DNA of 64,000 nucleotides from CAYQDB01 sp964416195 (lineage in GTDB: Bacteria; Zixibacteria; MSB-5A5; GN15; FEB-12), in contig CAYQDB010000003.1 in NCBI GenBank assembly GCA_964416195.1, positions 124,001 to 188,000 on the forward strand, written 5' to 3'. The notes beneath the pieces are model-generated. The model did not search any database. It saw only the letters and a program-made list of their open reading frames with translations, and was not told the origin of the DNA. A program made the translations under genes and the position numbers. Positions within the stretch are counted from its first letter, which is position 1. Every line of letters starts with the position of its first letter. This document shows, one piece after another, positions 1 through 8,529 of the stretch.

Positions 1-18
1 GGCAACCGGGAGTTGTTC

Positions 19-1035
19 ATGCTTATCGTAATGAAAGCGTCTGCCACCCCCGAAATGGTGGTGCAGATCTGCCGTGAAATTGAGAGGATGGGGCTGAATG
101 CCCATCCGATACAAGGGACACGAACTACGACTATCGAGGTCACCGGGAATGGATTCCCGGTCGATCCTGATGGCATTTTGAGCCAGCCGGGGGTCAAAGA
201 GATTATCCATATCACTCAGCCGTATAAGCTGGTCAGCCGAGAGTTTTCTTCCAGCAATACTGTTGTCAAAATAAACGATGTGAGCATAGGCGCTCCCGAA
301 ATTGTCGTCATGGCGGGTCCGTGTTCAGTGGAAAGTCGTGAGCAATGCATGACAATTGCTAAACTGGTAGCCAAGTCCGGAGCGAAGGTTTTTCGTGGTG
401 GCGCGTTTAAGCCACGCACTTCACCCTACAGCTTCCAAGGATTGGGTGAGGAAGGTCTGAAAATCTTAGCGGAAGTGCGTGAGAGATTTGGGTTGATCAT
501 CGTGACTGAAGCGATGGATACCGAGACGATGGACATGGTGGCTGAGTACACCGATATAATCCAGATCGGTTCGCGGAACATGCAGAACTTTTCGCTTTTG
601 AGAAAGGCTGGGCGCAAGAAGAATCCTGTGCTTTTGAAACGAGGAATGTCGGCCACTCTGGAAGAGTTCTTGATGGCGGCCGAGTATATCATGGCCGAGG
701 GAAACCACAACATTATTCTCTGCGAACGGGGTGTGCGAACATTTGCCAATCACACCCGCAACACCCTTGACCTCTCATTGGTGCCGGCTGTCAAACAGAT
801 CAGCCACCTGCCGATAATTGTTGACCCCAGTCACGGCACCGGAGTGAGAGATGAAATCCTTCCAATGTCCCGTGCCGCTGTTGCCGCCGGTGCTGACGGA
901 CTGTTGGTGGAAGTTCATCACGATCCGGTAAGTGCCCTTTCGGATGGCGGTCAATCGATCCTACCCGATATGTTTGAGCAGATGATGCAGGAGGTCCGAG
1001 CGATTGCCGGCGTCCTGGGCAGGTCCTGCGCATGA
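19..1035 (+). CDS. aroF: 3-deoxy-7-phosphoheptulonate (DAHP) synthase, AroF type with N-terminal ferredoxin-like domain
   Basis: Catalyses the first step of the shikimate pathway, condensing phosphoenolpyruvate and erythrose 4-phosphate in the cytosol. The N-terminal ~75 residues (LIVMKASATPEMV onward) form the small ferredoxin-like regulatory domain of the type I-beta DAHP synthases. The TIM barrel follows, with the family motifs MAGPCSVES, GGAFKPRTSPYSFQG, IQIGSRNMQNF, LLKRGMSATLEEF, ERGVRTF and IVDPSHGTG. A TTG at 13 is possible, but the ATG at 19 lies 6 bases after GGGAG (8-12) and gives the usual N-terminus. It overlaps aroA by four bases (ATGA at 1032), so the two are probably translationally coupled. 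Feedback regulation through the N-terminal domain is known in the family but cannot be read here. Confidence 0.95.
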   Translation: MLIVMKASATPEMVVQICREIERMGLNAHPIQGTRTTTIEVTGNGFPVDPDGILSQPGVKEIIHITQPYKLVSREFSSSNTVVKINDVSIGAPEIVVMAGPCSVESREQCMTIAKLVAKSGAKVFRGGAFKPRTSPYSFQGLGEEGLKILAEVRERFGLIIVTEAMDTETMDMVAEYTDIIQIGSRNMQNFSLLRKAGRKKNPVLLKRGMSATLEEFLMAAEYIMAEGNHNIILCERGVRTFANHTRNTLDLSLVPAVKQISHLPIIVDPSHGTGVRDEILPMSRAAVAAGADGLLVEVHHDPVSALSDGGQSILPDMFEQMMQEVRAIAGVLGRSCA

Positions 1036-2375
1036 GACGGACGATAATGCCCGTAAAAAAGATAGGGGGGACTATCCGAGTTCCCGGGGATAAATCCATT
1101 GCCCACCGGGCGGCTCTGCTGTCCATTCTGTCTAAAGGACCGATCAAAGTCAGGAACTTCCCCAACGGCGTTGACTGCCTGGCATCACTGGAAGCTGCCC
1201 AGCGATTCGGAGTGAAAGTCCGTACAGAGTCTAACGGCCTGGTGTTGACCCCACCTTCCGCCATCTCCATCGCACCGGAAAGTATAATCGACTGCGGCAA
1301 TTCAGCAACTACGGCCAAGCTTTTGGCGGGTATTATTGCCGGCTCCAATTTGGAGACAACTCTGACCGGTGACGAGTCGCTCAAGTCACGCCCGATGGAA
1401 CGTATCATTGATCCACTCTCTGCTATGGGAGCGGAGTTCTTTGCCAAGGACGGTCACTTACCCGTGAGAATACGGGGCAGCAAGCTGCTTCCTTATGAAT
1501 ATGACTTACCGATTGCATCGGCACAGGTGAAATCTGCCCTGCTGCTGGCCGGACTGGCATCGTCCTGTGCAGTCACAGTCAGGGAAAAAACGATTACGCG
1601 TGACCACACAGAAATAATGCTGCGGGAGATAGGTGACGGAATCACGGTTCGAGAAATCAAGTCGGTGAGAATCCCTGACCCGCTTGACCCGCGTAAGACA
1701 AAGATGGAAATGCCTGAAGCATTCAAAAAGGAGATTAGAATCTCTCCTAGGGCGCAAATCACAGGTGGTACTATCGATATTCCCGGGGATATTTCCACCG
1801 GGGCGTTTTTCCTGGCGGCAGCCGCCATATCGGGCCATTCGTTAACTGTTGAGAATCTGGGACTGAATCCGACTCGCACTGCTTTTCTGGACCACCTGAA
1901 GGCCGTGGGATGCAAAGTTGAGATAAAGGATAAGACAATCGTTTCAGGCGAACCCAGGGGGAGAGTAACTGTCACCGGTCAGCCGTTAAAACCAAGAAAA
2001 ATCTCCGGTGAAACGGCGATAGGTCTTATTGACGAAATCCCGATTGTTTCGGTTATGGCTGTCTTCACCGAGGGGACTACCGTAATCCGGGATGTCGGTG
2101 AGTTGCGAGTTAAGGAATCCAATCGCCTTGATGCCATTCTTGAGAACCTGCAAAAGATGAACGTGAAATGCGGCCTACTGGAAGACGGTCTTGCTATTGA
2201 AGGTGGAAAAGACCTGTCCGGGGCTGACTTTCAGAGTTTCGGTGACCATCGCATTGCAATGGCGTTTTCAATCGCTGCCCTCTTTCTGGTTGGTCCATCG
2301 ACAATCGATGATGACACGGCCGTGAGCGTGTCCTGCCCAAGCTTCTATAATACACTGGATTCTATTACGTTATGA
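1032..2375 (+). CDS. aroA: 3-phosphoshikimate 1-carboxyvinyltransferase (EPSP synthase), class II-like
   Basis: Transfers the enolpyruvyl group of PEP to shikimate 3-phosphate. At 447 aa it has the normal length. PGDKSIAHR lies near residues 18-26, followed by GDESLKSRPM, SAQVK (163-167), RDHTE (190-194), NPTR (279-282), DEIP and LRVKESNRL. The segment equivalent to the E. coli NAGTAMR loop reads NSATTAK (90-96), so Ala92 replaces the glycine of class I enzymes. GDKS, SAQVK, RxHxE and NxTR are the published class II (CP4-like) signatures. The GTG-free start at 1032 overlaps aroF. An ATG at 1047 (MPVKK) is an alternative start. It overlaps aroE by four bases. Confidence 0.95.
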   Translation: MRRTIMPVKKIGGTIRVPGDKSIAHRAALLSILSKGPIKVRNFPNGVDCLASLEAAQRFGVKVRTESNGLVLTPPSAISIAPESIIDCGNSATTAKLLAGIIAGSNLETTLTGDESLKSRPMERIIDPLSAMGAEFFAKDGHLPVRIRGSKLLPYEYDLPIASAQVKSALLLAGLASSCAVTVREKTITRDHTEIMLREIGDGITVREIKSVRIPDPLDPRKTKMEMPEAFKKEIRISPRAQITGGTIDIPGDISTGAFFLAAAAISGHSLTVENLGLNPTRTAFLDHLKAVGCKVEIKDKTIVSGEPRGRVTVTGQPLKPRKISGETAIGLIDEIPIVSVMAVFTEGTTVIRDVGELRVKESNRLDAILENLQKMNVKCGLLEDGLAIEGGKDLSGADFQSFGDHRIAMAFSIAALFLVGPSTIDDDTAVSVSCPSFYNTLDSITL

Positions 2376-3235
2376 GGCACACTTATAGGTTTGGTTTAAT
2401 CGGACATCACGTATCGTACTCCAGATCGGGGGATGTTTTTCGTGCTATATTTTCACTCATGGGGGAAAAGGGCGCCTTTGATACTTTCGACGTCGCACCG
2501 GCTGAGTTTCATGAACGGCTTGTTGAGCTAGTCAGGGATGGTGTGCAGGGGTTGTCGGTTACCATTCCGTACAAGCATACGATCATGGAGCATCTTCAGG
2601 AGGTTGATGCCATTGCCGATGCGTTGGAGGCAGTCAATTCGGTGTCCATTGATCGTGACGCTCTGTGTGGGTTCAATACTGACTGTTTCGGGTTCTCTCT
2701 CCCTCTACGAAAGTACGTTGAAGAGCTTAAGCACGGTAGCGCTCTGATATTGGGCTGCGGAGGGGTTGCCCGGGCAGCGGTGTATAGCCTGTACACTGAC
2801 TATGAGGTCAGGAGGTTTTCCGTTGTCGGTCGCACTCGAGCCAGGCTGATCGGTTTCAAGGAATGCCTCGAACGTCAGCTACGCCGGGTCAAGATTATGC
2901 CCATCGTCATGAAAGGAACTTTCAACCGTCGTTGGGACTATACGCCTTTTGATATTATCGTGAACTGTACTCCCTTGGGAGGATGGAACCACCCCGATGG
3001 AGACCCTGTTCCCGATGGTCTGCCCTGGCGGGCGGGTAGGATTTATTATGATGTAAACTACAACCACGGTAATAAACTGGTAGAAAGAGCTCGTGAGGCG
3101 GGACTGGTGGCGATAGACGGGTCCGCTATGCTGGTCGGTCAGGCTCTGCGCTCCTTTGACATCTGGACCGGCGAGACGGTGGCCTTTGAGCCAGTCTATG
3201 AACAAGTGTTCAGGCGGGCAACAGAATTGACTTAA
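2372..3235 (+). CDS. aroE: Shikimate 5-dehydrogenase
   Basis: NADPH-dependent reduction of 3-dehydroshikimate to shikimate. The 287 aa carry the shikimate-binding start GLIGHHVSYSRS, the catalytic lysine region LSVTIPYKH, AVNSV and GFNTDCFGF. The Rossmann motif LGCGGVARAA and the C-terminal AMLVGQALRSFDIWTG (glutamine that contacts shikimate) follow. The start ATG at 2372 overlaps the aroA stop (ATGA), the same coupling as between aroF and aroA. After this gene the operon is interrupted by about 470 bases of repeat-rich, non-coding sequence before aroK, so the second half may depend on read-through or its own promoter. Confidence 0.95.
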   Translation: MRHTYRFGLIGHHVSYSRSGDVFRAIFSLMGEKGAFDTFDVAPAEFHERLVELVRDGVQGLSVTIPYKHTIMEHLQEVDAIADALEAVNSVSIDRDALCGFNTDCFGFSLPLRKYVEELKHGSALILGCGGVARAAVYSLYTDYEVRRFSVVGRTRARLIGFKECLERQLRRVKIMPIVMKGTFNRRWDYTPFDIIVNCTPLGGWNHPDGDPVPDGLPWRAGRIYYDVNYNHGNKLVERAREAGLVAIDGSAMLVGQALRSFDIWTGETVAFEPVYEQVFRRATELT

Positions 3236-3709
3236 TGACAAAGTGTGGAGGAACTGGGTGATACACTCCTTTGTGGTTTGTGTGTGGCGTCTACATCTGG
3301 CGGGTGCTGTGTTTCAGAGAAGGTCGGCGCACGAGGAGAGGTTGTCCCAAAAGGTGCCCATTTCTGCTCGCGTAGGGCGGGGGCTTGTCTCCCGCCTAAA
3401 AGTGGCGATGCCACCGGCGGACGTAAAGCCCGCCGCTATGCGGAGTTGGCGAGCCTTGACTTCATCTGGTGTGAGTACATGAATATTAGGACTAAGCTTA
3501 TGGGACAGCCTCAGGACGTACACCGACCACGAGTGTCCTGTGCACAGCGGACATCATCGTCCGCCGCGTATCAAAAGAAGCTTGATGTGGCAACAGATGT
3601 CGGGTTTCTCGCTCGCCGGAGGCGAACTCGGAACCCGACCTACAAGAAGCTATAACCCCACCACCCGCCACTGGCGGGGTGGGCTACCTTGTGGAGTTGT
3701 TCTTCATTC
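3236..3709. repeat. Repeat-rich intergenic region inside the aro cluster
   Basis: No convincing gene is present. The region is a patchwork of short inverted repeats: a GGCGGG/CCCGCC-type hairpin near 3377-3400, GTGGC-AT-GCCAC near 3410, and CAGCGGACATCATCGTCCG (3545 onward). The last is almost the same as the hairpin at 56309-56331, 53 kb away. A CCCGCCACTGGCGGG palindrome sits near 3664-3678. GACGTACACCGACCACG near 3515 also resembles half of the hairpin at 56344-56369. The short open frames here are GC-rich by-products of the repeats. Confidence 0.7.
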
Positions 3710-4270
3710 GTGGCTCAAAAAAGACACATTTTCCTTATTGGTTTTTCCGGGTCGGGTAAGTCGACTGTCGGAGTAAAGCTGGCACGATGGCTCAAAGCGA
3801 AGTTCTTTGACACAGATACACTCATTGAAAATCGATGTGGCAGGACAATAGAACGCATTTTCAGCGATGATGGTGAAGCTGAATTCAGAAAGCTCGAATC
3901 TCAAGTTATTATCGATCTGATAAAGGAGGACAAACCGAGAATGGTTGTCGCCCTCGGGGCGGGGGCATTGCAGAAGCGCACCAACATGGATGTTGTGAGC
4001 CGGAATGGCATCATCGTCCATCTTAGTTGTTCGGTCCGGGAAATCTACAAGCGCCTGCAAGAGAAAACCGATCGACCGCTCCTTCGAGTAGTACCGACCA
4101 AAGGAGAGACACAACAGCAGGCCGTCATGAGAAGAATTAAAGACCTCCTTAACCAGAGAAGGCAAAGATACGCGCAAGCTGGTATAACGATTTCAACAAC
4201 GAACAGAGGTGTTAGCGAAACTGTGAGACAACTACACAGAAGGATACAATCCTACAATGCCGGTCGTTAA
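3710..4270 (+). CDS. aroK: Shikimate kinase
   Basis: Phosphorylates shikimate with ATP. From the GTG start the protein is 186 aa. It has Walker A GFSGSGKST near residues 10-18, the shikimate-binding DTDTLIENRCGRTI and FRKLE segment, and the lid/adenine region KTDRPLL. The usual glycine triplet of the shikimate site (GGG) reads GAG (ALGAGAL), a mild oddity. The start is uncertain: an upstream TTG at 3689 is in frame, but GTG 3710 (MAQKRHIFLIG) gives the normal N-terminus and follows GGAG at 3693-3696 at a longish distance. It overlaps aroB by 14 bases. Confidence 0.9.
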   Translation: MAQKRHIFLIGFSGSGKSTVGVKLARWLKAKFFDTDTLIENRCGRTIERIFSDDGEAEFRKLESQVIIDLIKEDKPRMVVALGAGALQKRTNMDVVSRNGIIVHLSCSVREIYKRLQEKTDRPLLRVVPTKGETQQQAVMRRIKDLLNQRRQRYAQAGITISTTNRGVSETVRQLHRRIQSYNAGR

Positions 4271-5387
4271 CATTAATCTCGGCCAGCGAACGTATCCGGT
4301 GATTATCGGACCGAATGTTCTACGCCGTTTTGGGTGGAAACAGCTTGGACTGGTTCGCGGCGGTCGGCTTTTTGTCCTCTATGATGCTCAGGTTTATGCT
4401 TTGCATGCAGCGCGGATAGAATCGCAGTTGAAAAGCAGTCCGCACCCTATGGTGGAGATGGTTGTTCCGATGGGGGAGAGGTCAAAATCGCCCACTGTTC
4501 TTGATAAGATATATGCCTTTCTCTTCGATGAGGGATTGAGCCGATCCGATTTCATCCTGGCCTGTGGTGGAGGCGTTACATCTGATCTGGTCGGATACGC
4601 TGCCGCCACTGCTCTTAGGGGAGTGCGGTGGGGTATTGTATCGACGACGCTGCTGGGAATGGTCGATGCTGCTATTGGCGGCAAAACAGGCATAAATCAC
4701 CCGCGAGGCAAGAATCTGATCGGCTCTTTCTGGCAACCAGCTTTTGTTCTGTGCGATACCTCTTTTCTGAAGACTCTCCCGGTTCGACAGTTGATAGCGG
4801 GCCTGGGTGAAGTGACAAAGTATGGCGGACTGATAGGCGGTAAAATGCTTGCCTTGATTGATAAGTATTTCGTTCAAAATGACATATACCATGAAAAACT
4901 CCTTTCGGAGCTCATTTACTTCTCGGCATCATACAAGGCCAATATCGTGGTAAAAGATGAACGTGAGAGCGGCCTTCGCATGCTACTGAATCTGGGACAT
5001 ACTTTCTCCCACGCGATTGAGAACGCCGCCGGCTATGGAAAACTGCTGCACGGAGAAGCCGTCATTCTCGGACTTCTGGCCGCAGTTGAGATGAGTTGCC
5101 GGTTAAAGCCGCAGCGCACTAAACACCTTGCCGATTATGGTCGAATTATAAATCAGATGATTTGCTTGATCCCATATCGAAAGATCAACTATGAGAAAAC
5201 TCTCACGGCAATGCAACTCGACAAGAAGCGGGCCGGAACGGTGCATAGATTTGTCTTGCTTGACAAACCGGGTCATCCCTTTATTGCTGACAACATAAAT
5301 CTACGATTGGTCGCACTGTCGCTTGAGAGTGCATTGAAAGCATATAAATCCGAGGGAGGTAGATGTGTCCCGAATCCTGATCGTTAA
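4257..5387 (+). CDS. aroB: 3-dehydroquinate synthase
   Basis: NAD- and metal-dependent cyclisation of DAHP to 3-dehydroquinate, the second step of the pathway. The 376 aa show ACGGGVTSDLVGYAAAT, the STTLLGMVDAAIGGKTGIN segment, NLIGSFWQP, GLGEVTKYG and the metal-binding LNLGHTFSHAIE plus LLHGEAVILG. The ATG at 4257 lies inside the end of aroK, and the gene's own 3' end overlaps aroQ by 23 bases, so aroK-aroB-aroQ is a tightly packed transcriptional unit. Confidence 0.95.
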   Translation: MPVVNINLGQRTYPVIIGPNVLRRFGWKQLGLVRGGRLFVLYDAQVYALHAARIESQLKSSPHPMVEMVVPMGERSKSPTVLDKIYAFLFDEGLSRSDFILACGGGVTSDLVGYAAATALRGVRWGIVSTTLLGMVDAAIGGKTGINHPRGKNLIGSFWQPAFVLCDTSFLKTLPVRQLIAGLGEVTKYGGLIGGKMLALIDKYFVQNDIYHEKLLSELIYFSASYKANIVVKDERESGLRMLLNLGHTFSHAIENAAGYGKLLHGEAVILGLLAAVEMSCRLKPQRTKHLADYGRIINQMICLIPYRKINYEKTLTAMQLDKKRAGTVHRFVLLDKPGHPFIADNINLRLVALSLESALKAYKSEGGRCVPNPDR

Positions 5388-5805
5388 CGGTCCCAATCTC
5401 AATCTCCTGGGTAAACGAGAACCGGAAGTCTATGGAACCAACACACTCGAAGAACTAAACAGCAGACTCGCCGAGGTTGCCAAAGAGTTGCGTATTGAGG
5501 TTAGTTTTTTCCAGTCGAACTCTGAGAGTGAGATAATCGACCACTTGCACAAGGAAGCTTTCAATGCTGACGGTTTGATTATAAACCCGGGCGCCCTAAC
5601 TCATTACAGTTACGCCCTGCGCGACGCCATTGCCGCAGTCGGTATCGAGGCTATCGAGGTGCACATGTCGAATATCTATGCCCGTGAAGAGTTTCGCCAC
5701 AAGTCGGTGATTGCGCCGGTCTGCACCGGTCATCTGGTTGGCTTTGGGTTTTACGGGTATGCCATGGCGTTGTCATACTTCGCCGATACTCTAAAGGAAA
5801 GATAG
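5365..5805 (+). CDS. aroQ: 3-dehydroquinate dehydratase, type II
   Basis: Converts 3-dehydroquinate to 3-dehydroshikimate, standing in for the unrelated type I enzyme AroD. The 146 aa match the small dodecameric family: ILIVNGPNLNLLGKREPEVYG (arginine and catalytic tyrosine of the flexible loop), FFQSNSE, INPGALTHYSYALRDAI, EVHMSNIY (catalytic histidine) and REEFRHKS. A GTG start at 5365 follows a strong ribosome site GGGAGG (5354-5359). It is the last gene of the visible shikimate operon. No aroC (chorismate synthase) is seen in the window. Confidence 0.95.
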   Translation: MSRILIVNGPNLNLLGKREPEVYGTNTLEELNSRLAEVAKELRIEVSFFQSNSESEIIDHLHKEAFNADGLIINPGALTHYSYALRDAIAAVGIEAIEVHMSNIYAREEFRHKSVIAPVCTGHLVGFGFYGYAMALSYFADTLKER

Positions 5806-5809
5806 TATT

Positions 5810-7396
5810 ATGAAGAGGCTTATTGCAGCAGCGATTCTGGCCCTGGTATCCGGCGGGCTGCTCTTTTCCTGTCAGCAGCAACAGGTAACAGCCGAAGAAG
5901 CCCTATCGTTTCTTGATTCTCTGGAAATGAAGCTCGGCTGGTTAGACTATCGCATCGGCCAGGAAAGCTGGGAACTTCATACTGAAGGTCAATCTGATTC
6001 TCTGGATTTCTTCCACGCACTGTATACCTACGTGATCACTGATAAGAGTTCCCTGAAACGTCTCGAACGGAGTAAACATCTCCTGAAGGATGAAGTGGAC
6101 AAACGTCGCTGGGACTTGCTCTATTCGACATTTTTGTTATCACAGGTCGAGGCCAAGGAAAATATTTCCGGACTTCGTGATTCTCTTGCTTCAGTTAATA
6201 CCAACTACCGGGCGGAATTTGAAGGAGAGAGATGCTCAGCCGGTTTTCTCTATCATACTTATTGCACCGACAGGGATCGTGTTCGATGCGAGATGGCATA
6301 TCGGGCTTCGCGCTCTGTCGGGCTGGAACTGGCTGATGGTCTGGGGCGGCTGTTCAGACTTCGCAACCAGGAAGCGCACCGACTTGGATACAAGAACTAC
6401 CTAGCGATGGTCTTTAGCAGGGAGGGACTCGAACCGCAAGAGTACCTGGCTTTGCTTCGCCAACTCGATTCGCTCAGCGAGAAGCAATACGAGTCAATTC
6501 TCGATGAAATCAAAAGCACGCTCGGCTTGAATGATTTGGAAATATGGGACTTTGCCTATGCCTTTTCCGATATCGACAGTAAGGTTGACAGTTATTTTCC
6601 CGCCGACTCTCAGTTGCTCTACATAAAGAGAAGCCTCAAAGAGGTCGGATTCAACCTGGATCAGCTTCCGATCTACTTTGATCTCACCTTCTATGAGAAC
6701 AAGCCGCAGCTTGCTTGCACCTTCCCAATCAAGCCTCCCTATGATATCAGGGTGCTGGCTAATGTGACCGATGGGCTGTGCAGCATGAGAGCTTTACTGC
6801 ATGAGATCGGCCACGCGCTACATTTTGCTTGCATCACACAGGACCGGCCTCTGCTTGCAAGTACCATGTCAGGCGGCTGGATGGAAGGAACGGCGCAAGT
6901 TGCCGCTGCCCTGTGCGATGAGAAAGGCTGGCTGGAGAAGTACGCTCATGTGCCGACTGATGTGGTCAGCAAATACCTCGCCGCCAAACGGGAACAGGAT
7001 ATTATACGTCTCCGCGCCACGTTGTTGAGCCTGTATTTTGAATATGAAGCTTATACCAATCCTAATCGCGATCTGAACAAGCTATACTGGGATCTGTTTG
7101 AGAAGTATCTCAAGCTGCCCCGTCATGATGAGATCAAGCCGTGGGCTGCGATTATCGATTACACGACCTACCCCGTATATTCACACAACCATCTGATAGC
7201 TGATATTATAGCTGCGCAGACAACAGATTATTTCAAAAGGAGTTACGGTACAGTTATCGACAATCCAATGGTTGGTTCCTTCCTCATTCAAAACTACTTC
7301 CGTTTTGGAAGCAGATACGACTGGCGGGAACTATTGGAGCGTGGGACAGGCGAGAATCTGAATGCAGATTATCTGGTAGAAAGACTGGGGATTTAG
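5810..7396 (+). CDS. Lipoprotein zinc metallopeptidase (HEXXH gluzincin, M2/M3-like)
   Basis: A 528 aa predicted lipoprotein: the signal peptide MKRLIAAAILALVSGGLLFS is followed by Cys21, a good lipobox (LFSC). The zinc motif HEIGHALH is at about residues 331-338, and a third-ligand glutamate is plausible at E359 in WMEGTAQ, 24 residues after the second histidine. This is the gluzincin pattern of peptidase families M2 (ACE-like) and M3. The upstream RNQEAHRLGYKNYLAMVFSREG resembles the substrate-side helix of those families. It probably trims peptides in the periplasm. It starts four bases after aroQ with its own ATG, so may be co-transcribed with the aro genes although functionally unrelated. 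Exact family unsure. Confidence 0.75.
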   Translation: MKRLIAAAILALVSGGLLFSCQQQQVTAEEALSFLDSLEMKLGWLDYRIGQESWELHTEGQSDSLDFFHALYTYVITDKSSLKRLERSKHLLKDEVDKRRWDLLYSTFLLSQVEAKENISGLRDSLASVNTNYRAEFEGERCSAGFLYHTYCTDRDRVRCEMAYRASRSVGLELADGLGRLFRLRNQEAHRLGYKNYLAMVFSREGLEPQEYLALLRQLDSLSEKQYESILDEIKSTLGLNDLEIWDFAYAFSDIDSKVDSYFPADSQLLYIKRSLKEVGFNLDQLPIYFDLTFYENKPQLACTFPIKPPYDIRVLANVTDGLCSMRALLHEIGHALHFACITQDRPLLASTMSGGWMEGTAQVAAALCDEKGWLEKYAHVPTDVVSKYLAAKREQDIIRLRATLLSLYFEYEAYTNPNRDLNKLYWDLFEKYLKLPRHDEIKPWAAIIDYTTYPVYSHNHLIADIIAAQTTDYFKRSYGTVIDNPMVGSFLIQNYFRFGSRYDWRELLERGTGENLNADYLVERLGI

Positions 7397-7428
7397 CGTC
7401 CATAACTTGAGCTCGGTGAGGGAGAGGG

Positions 7429-7448
7429 GCAGATGTGGACATCTGCCA
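7429..7448. repeat. Palindromic repeat GGCAGATGT-GG-ACATCTGCC, copy 1
   Basis: Perfect 9-bp inverted repeat with a two-base centre, followed by ACCCACGAAG. It lies in the 206-base convergent gap between the metallopeptidase and the minus-strand barrel gene. Two more copies lie at 8282 and 8406. There is no T-run, so it is not a typical intrinsic terminator. Confidence 0.8.
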
Positions 7449-7602
7449 CCCACGAAGCCATGACTTCACGCACTTCGGGTGGTATCCGCATACTCGTTTG
7501 GGTGTAACAACCACTGACAGCTTTAAGAGCCTGTTGCATCTCATGCCCTTTAGTGCTAACTCATTAGTAGAATCGTAGGGCTACCACTGCGCTACAGGTG
7601 CT

Positions 7603-8259
7603 TTACAGTGAGAAGCACATCGAGAACTCCAGACCGACGTAGTTAACGTCGAAGTCAAGCGCGCTGGGTCCTCCTTCCCATTCGAGATTTGCCCCGTTAG
7701 TGAAAAGCTGCTTGTAGTACAGTTCAAATCGAGTCGCTGTACGTGATCCACTATAATATGAATGCCCCAGACCTATTCTGAAGAACGAGTGGGTTTGAGA
7801 CTCATTGGAAGAAGGGTTAATAGGTTTCAGGTTTGCAAATCCAAACCCAGCCCTGGAAAAGATAGAGGATCGGCTATGGGGAGAAAACATGACCAACCAG
7901 CTCGCTGAGTAAGAAACCGAGCGAACCTTACCATTCTTACGATCATATTTCACCTTGTGGGATTGTCCGTATACAAACTCCAGGTTCAGTCCCAGATGGG
8001 ATAGCGGGTGGGGGGAATATTCGAAAGTAAAACCACCGCCGAGAACAGAAGTATTCTTTGATCCTTCAAGTTTATCGGCGACCTCTCCTGTGAGCAGGCC
8101 GATTGTCAGTTTTGGGGTCAGCGTGAACTTGGTATTGATTATTGTTATTTCCTTTTTCGGCTTCTTCTTATGTTCCTTACGAGCAGCGTACGTGATCGGC
8201 GAAGACAAAAGGAGACAGCAACCAAATACAATACCAGTTTGCAATAGGTGCCCAAACAT
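7603..8259 (-). CDS. Probable outer-membrane beta-barrel protein, OmpA/porin-like
   Basis: The 218 aa start with a classic signal peptide (MFGHLLQTGIVFGCCLLLSS, cleavage likely after ITYA). A lysine-rich stretch (KEHKKKPKK) and then alternating hydrophobic/polar strands follow, for example LTPKLTIGLLTG, GGGFTFEYSP, LGLNLEFVYGQ and YVGLEFSMCFSL. The protein ends on an aromatic or hydrophobic strand, typical of eight-stranded outer-membrane barrels. No specific family can be named. The gene stands alone on the minus strand, bracketed on both sides by copies of the GGCAGATGT palindrome. Confidence 0.6.
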   Translation of the reverse strand: MFGHLLQTGIVFGCCLLLSSPITYAARKEHKKKPKKEITIINTKFTLTPKLTIGLLTGEVADKLEGSKNTSVLGGGFTFEYSPHPLSHLGLNLEFVYGQSHKVKYDRKNGKVRSVSYSASWLVMFSPHSRSSIFSRAGFGFANLKPINPSSNESQTHSFFRIGLGHSYYSGSRTATRFELYYKQLFTNGANLEWEGGPSALDFDVNYVGLEFSMCFSL

Positions 8260-8281
8260 TCTAATCCCCTTCTCGGGATGA

Positions 8282-8425
8282 GGCAGATGTGGTCATCTGC
8301 CACCCACAGAGTTGCACATTCTCACTTTAGTTACTATACAGACGTAACAGTGTTCGGACAAGTTCAATCTTGATGTTCGTAAGGGAACGGTTTGACAAAG
8401 GATAGGGCAGATGTGGACATCTGCC
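8282..8425. repeat. Palindromic repeat GGCAGATGT..ACATCTGCC, copies 2 and 3
   Basis: Copy 2 (8282-8301) has one centre change (GGCAGATGTGGTCATCTGCC) and copy 3 (8406-8425) is identical to copy 1. Both are followed by GCC/CACCCA-type sequence. They lie in the 270-base divergent gap between the barrel gene and the MATE gene, so they could also lie in the promoter region of either. Confidence 0.8.
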
Positions 8426-8529
8426 GCCCATAAGAAATTAAGGAGCAGAAACTGCCGCTACCGTCTAATTTCGCTTGTACCATAGCTGAGTCACTCGTAG
8501 TATTATAGTACCACAGCTTGTAGAAGTAT

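Noticed and set aside
800..1447. 215-codon minus-strand frame across aroF/aroA
   Set aside because: It is antisense to two well-conserved aro genes and its protein shows no recognisable motif.
3245..3655. 136-codon plus-strand frame in the aro gap
   Set aside because: It consists of hairpin repeats shared with 56.3 kb, has no family features, and no ribosome site.
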